A stretch of DNA of 64,000 bases from a virus, in the IMG/VR virus record IMGVR_UViG_3300046804_000544, positions 1 to 64,000 of that record; one strand, 5' to 3'. Below, piece after piece: positions 61,747 through 64,000 of this stretch. The notes beneath the pieces were generated by a model, which did not search any database, was not told the DNA's origin, and saw nothing but the letters and a program-made list of their open reading frames with translations. Numbering within the stretch: position 1 is the stretch's first letter; the number at the start of each line of letters is the position of its first letter. Both the position numbers and the translations under genes were made by a program.

Positions 61747-63472
61747 CTGCGGTCGGTGTTGTTGCTGGTGCAGCCTGCGCTCCAGGAGCAGCGCCAGGTA
61801 CAGGTGCTGCACCAGGTTGGCCAGCAACTTCTGGCGGTGCTTCTTCGTCAGCAAGGTCACCTAAATCACTTTCAATACCAGCTTGACTAATACCAGCGCC
61901 GCGCATTTCTCCACTACTGTCTGTAGGTATAGCTTCAGCTTTGCCGTTTTCTTCTGCCCATAAGCGTTCGTTTTCTGCAATTTCTTCATCACTCAAACCT
62001 AAGTAACGTTTAAGAGCAAAACGTTTTGATACATAAGGTTGCTGTACAATTTGAGCAAATGTATTAATACGTTGACCATCAACTTCACTTTGACGATAAG
62101 CAGCAAAGTTTAACGGAGGCTGTAACTGTACTTCAAATAAACTACTATCAATGTTGATACCTCTATCATAAAGATAAAGTTTAAATTCTTGATCAAAAGT
62201 TTCTTGTAATAGACTTTGTAGTCGTTCGCAATACTTGTTAAAACGCAATTCTTGAATATATGCTGTGCCAACTCGCCCGTCGTTATACTGCGCTTGACTG
62301 TCATCTGCACCAGTTGGCAGATAGCTACTTGGAATTCTCAAACCACGGAATAGTTTGTTAGTAAAGTACTTTAAATCGTCAATCTCACCAAGATTCGTTC
62401 CTCCTGGTAAAGTTTCAACTTTGGATCCACGTCCTTCAGCAGTTTGTGGGAAGAAGTAATCTTCGTTGATAGATAGCGGGTTGTATGCTGAATCAATAAC
62501 GTTAGTGCCACCGCCAGTAGCACTTGGTATTCTTCTTTGATGAATTTCATTTTTAACCCTTTCAACAAAGCTCATAGCTAGGTGACTTGGCATATTACCT
62601 ACGTCAACATAGAACACACGTCGTTCTGGAGCACGTTGTACACGATAGATAATAATAGCATCTTCTAACAATTCTTTCTGCTTATAAACTTTAAAAACTT
62701 GCTCTAATAAGCTGTTACCAAAAGGATAATTGTTGTCTAAACCTTCACTTAGACTTAGATGAATCATGTGTTTTGCTTCAATAGAAACTTCATTTTGATT
62801 ATTGCTAAAACGTGTTCCTGGACTGACTGGATATGCACTAGCTTGTCCTCTTGCTGCGGCACCTCCTGCAATATAAGCAGTGCCGCGATTGTTAGTGTTT
62901 ATAGTGTTAGGATTAATTGTTGTAACAACTAAATCTTGAAAGTTTGGATTCAAATCTCTAATTACATACTGTTCAGGAAGTTTGCCTTCACTTTCATTTA
63001 CAATAATTTTAGTAATCTTGCCTGGATCAATGTAAAACCATTTTTTAGTTTCAGGATCACGAATAAAAAATGCATCGCCATACTTAAAAGCGTTGCGTAC
63101 AATTCTAAAAATACGTGTACCAAACTTTTGCATTTTGCACCATTGTTGCAGGTACTCACGTAGAATAGCAATTTCACTGTTAGTGGCCTTACTTCTAAAT
63201 TTTAAATGGAATGGTGTGTTGTTTTCTTCGTTTGGTTGACTGCAAAATTCTGCTAGGATATCTAGTGCAGCATTAACTTCACTGTCGTTATCCATAGTAT
63301 CATACTGCAAATAACGTTCGATACGATTAGGTGCACCTGTATAAACATCGGGCAAATAGCTAGAGTAGTTGGCTCGGGCTGGCCCAGGTCGTGATGACCC
63401 GTTACCTACAGGACTATATGTCCCTGGTTGTGTACCTGTTGAAACAGGATTGAAATATTTTTTCCAGCTCAT
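61742..63472 (-). CDS. gp20: Portal protein (T4 gp20 family)
   Basis: gp20 forms the 12-subunit vertex through which DNA enters. The 576 residues (T4 524) contain NRIERYLQYDTMDNDSEVNA, RIFRIVRNAFKYGDAFFIRD, EDAIIIYRVQRAPERRVFYV, DVGNMPSHLAMSFVERVKNE, YNPLSINEDYFFPQTAEGRG, and DLKYFTNKLFRGLRIPSSYL, all in the order of the T4 portal family. The C-terminal 90 residues are Ala/Pro-rich. The ATG overlaps the stop of the upstream gene. The absence of gp19 next to it differs from T4. Confidence 0.96.
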   Translation of the reverse strand: MSWKKYFNPVSTGTQPGTYSPVGNGSSRPGPARANYSSYLPDVYTGAPNRIERYLQYDTMDNDSEVNAALDILAEFCSQPNEENNTPFHLKFRSKATNSEIAILREYLQQWCKMQKFGTRIFRIVRNAFKYGDAFFIRDPETKKWFYIDPGKITKIIVNESEGKLPEQYVIRDLNPNFQDLVVTTINPNTINTNNRGTAYIAGGAAARGQASAYPVSPGTRFSNNQNEVSIEAKHMIHLSLSEGLDNNYPFGNSLLEQVFKVYKQKELLEDAIIIYRVQRAPERRVFYVDVGNMPSHLAMSFVERVKNEIHQRRIPSATGGGTNVIDSAYNPLSINEDYFFPQTAEGRGSKVETLPGGTNLGEIDDLKYFTNKLFRGLRIPSSYLPTGADDSQAQYNDGRVGTAYIQELRFNKYCERLQSLLQETFDQEFKLYLYDRGINIDSSLFEVQLQPPLNFAAYRQSEVDGQRINTFAQIVQQPYVSKRFALKRYLGLSDEEIAENERLWAEENGKAEAIPTDSSGEMRGAGISQAGIESDLGDLADEEAPPEVAGQPGAAPVPGAAPGAQAAPATTPTAV

Positions 63473-64000
63473 TAACTTGCCTTATATAAATTTGAACTAT
63501 TGCTCTTAGTTGCACTAATTTGTTTATTGAATAAATCTTCAGTTTTGGTAATTAGCTGACCCATCTTAGTATTTAATTGATTTAAACTGGTTACTACGTC
63601 AGATAAGGTAGCTTCTTTAGCGCCGGCGGCGCTTGGCTTGCTATCAGACTTCTTATCGTCTCCTGTCTTTTTAGCAGCATCTCCTTTTTTTGCAGCAGCT
63701 TCATCAACTGGTGTATATTCTTCCCCAGTCTCTGGATTGATTTTTTTACCAGGGCTTGGTGTTTTTTCAGGAATAGTAGCAGCAGCAGCCTTAGTTTGTT
63801 TCATTATAGGCATGCCATTTGGTCCAAGAGAGAAACTATCTAAATTTAGTTTTCCTTCATTGAACACTGGACTAGTACCTGCTGCAAGATCTGCCATTGC
63901 TTGTGCTTTTTTACTCAATTTTCCTGCAGGCTCAGCTGATGCACGTTTCATTGCACCTTCTAAATCACCAAACTCAGTGTCAACATATTGTTGTTCAGGA
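63472..64000 (-). CDS. Unknown protein upstream of the portal gene, N-terminus outside the window
   Basis: The frame is open from the right edge (beginning P-E-Q-Q-Y-V-D-T-E-F-G-D-L-E-G-A) to TAA at 63472, so the ATG at 63951 is internal rather than the real start. The visible 175 residues contain GKLSKKAQAMADLAAG, then a Lys/Ala/Asp-rich disordered middle (KKGDAAKKTGDDKKSD) and a C-terminal helix ending DLFNKQISATKSNSS. It overlaps the portal start by a few bases, so translation is coupled. Function unknown; a head protein by position. Confidence 0.7.
   Translation of the reverse strand, partial: PEQQYVDTEFGDLEGAMKRASAEPAGKLSKKAQAMADLAAGTSPVFNEGKLNLDSFSLGPNGMPIMKQTKAAAATIPEKTPSPGKKINPETGEEYTPVDEAAAKKGDAAKKTGDDKKSDSKPSAAGAKEATLSDVVTSLNQLNTKMGQLITKTEDLFNKQISATKSNSSNLYKAS

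Noticed and set aside
1-64000. tRNA genes, integrase, transposase or attachment site
   Set aside because: None was found on reading either strand; cloverleaf candidates were not evident and no recombinase motif appears among the frames. A covariance-model scan would be decisive.
1362-64000. Introns or programmed frameshifts in the structural genes
   Set aside because: Each recognised core gene reads through in a single frame with family-length domains; no slippery heptamer with a following structure was found at a frame junction.

Overview
The window is part of the genome of a virulent T4-like (Straboviridae/Kyanoviridae-type) myovirus with AT-rich DNA. Recognisable homologues of T4 gp1, gp4, gp13, gp14, gp15, gp16, gp17, gp18, gp19, gp20, gp21, gp22 and gp23 are present. 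The style resembles marine and freshwater cyanophages and pelagiphages: giant tail fibres built from NGTG-type repeats, a YHYH domain and an oversized sheath. The host cannot be read from the sequence. I see no integrase, tRNA, CRISPR array or insertion sequence, and no photosynthesis gene. Coding is almost gap-free; no gene-less stretch exceeds about 130 bases.

Layout. Bases 1-7300 (minus strand) carry a partial unknown protein, terminase large subunit gp17, two unknown proteins, terminase small subunit gp16, head-completion nuclease gp4, two structural proteins and tail tube gp19. Bases 7313-16370 carry the oversized sheath gp18, an HNH-like protein, dNMP kinase gp1, neck protein gp13 and, divergently on the plus strand, gp14, gp15 and a Nudix hydrolase. 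Bases 16367-22930 hold a large structural protein and three fibre-like proteins. Bases 22991-31079 form an accessory island: a HAD protein that has lost its nucleophile, a nitrilase, a NodU-type carbamoyltransferase, a GT9-like glycosyltransferase, a His/Cys-rich protein and two extremely Cys/Gly-rich paralogues. Bases 31094-56835 are dominated by two pairs of giant paralogous fibres (1723/1688 aa and 2005/2055 aa) with small beta-rich proteins between them. Bases 56963-64000 (minus strand) are the head block: gp23, gp22, gp21, an acidic core protein, a DUF115-like protein, a gp67-position protein, portal gp20 and a partial protein.

Regulation. A T4 late-promoter-like octamer (TATAAATA, here usually GATAAATA, also TGTAAATA or GCTAAATA) precedes many genes. 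In several cases it follows a rho-independent terminator. In six genes it ends only 4-7 bases before the start codon and no Shine-Dalgarno is present, which suggests leaderless late mRNAs. Other genes have a longer leader, usually with a Shine-Dalgarno.

How the genes fit together. The terminase, portal, head and tail genes build the particle. The fibres carry carbohydrate-binding-like repeats, beta-helices, propeller-like repeats and, in single members of each paralogous pair, inserted LamG-like, dockerin-like or lectin-like domains, so they look like a modular receptor-binding apparatus. The glycosyltransferase, carbamoyltransferase and nitrilase, which form one operon embedded among fibre genes, may decorate virion fibres or alter a host surface glycan. 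This is inference from position and family.
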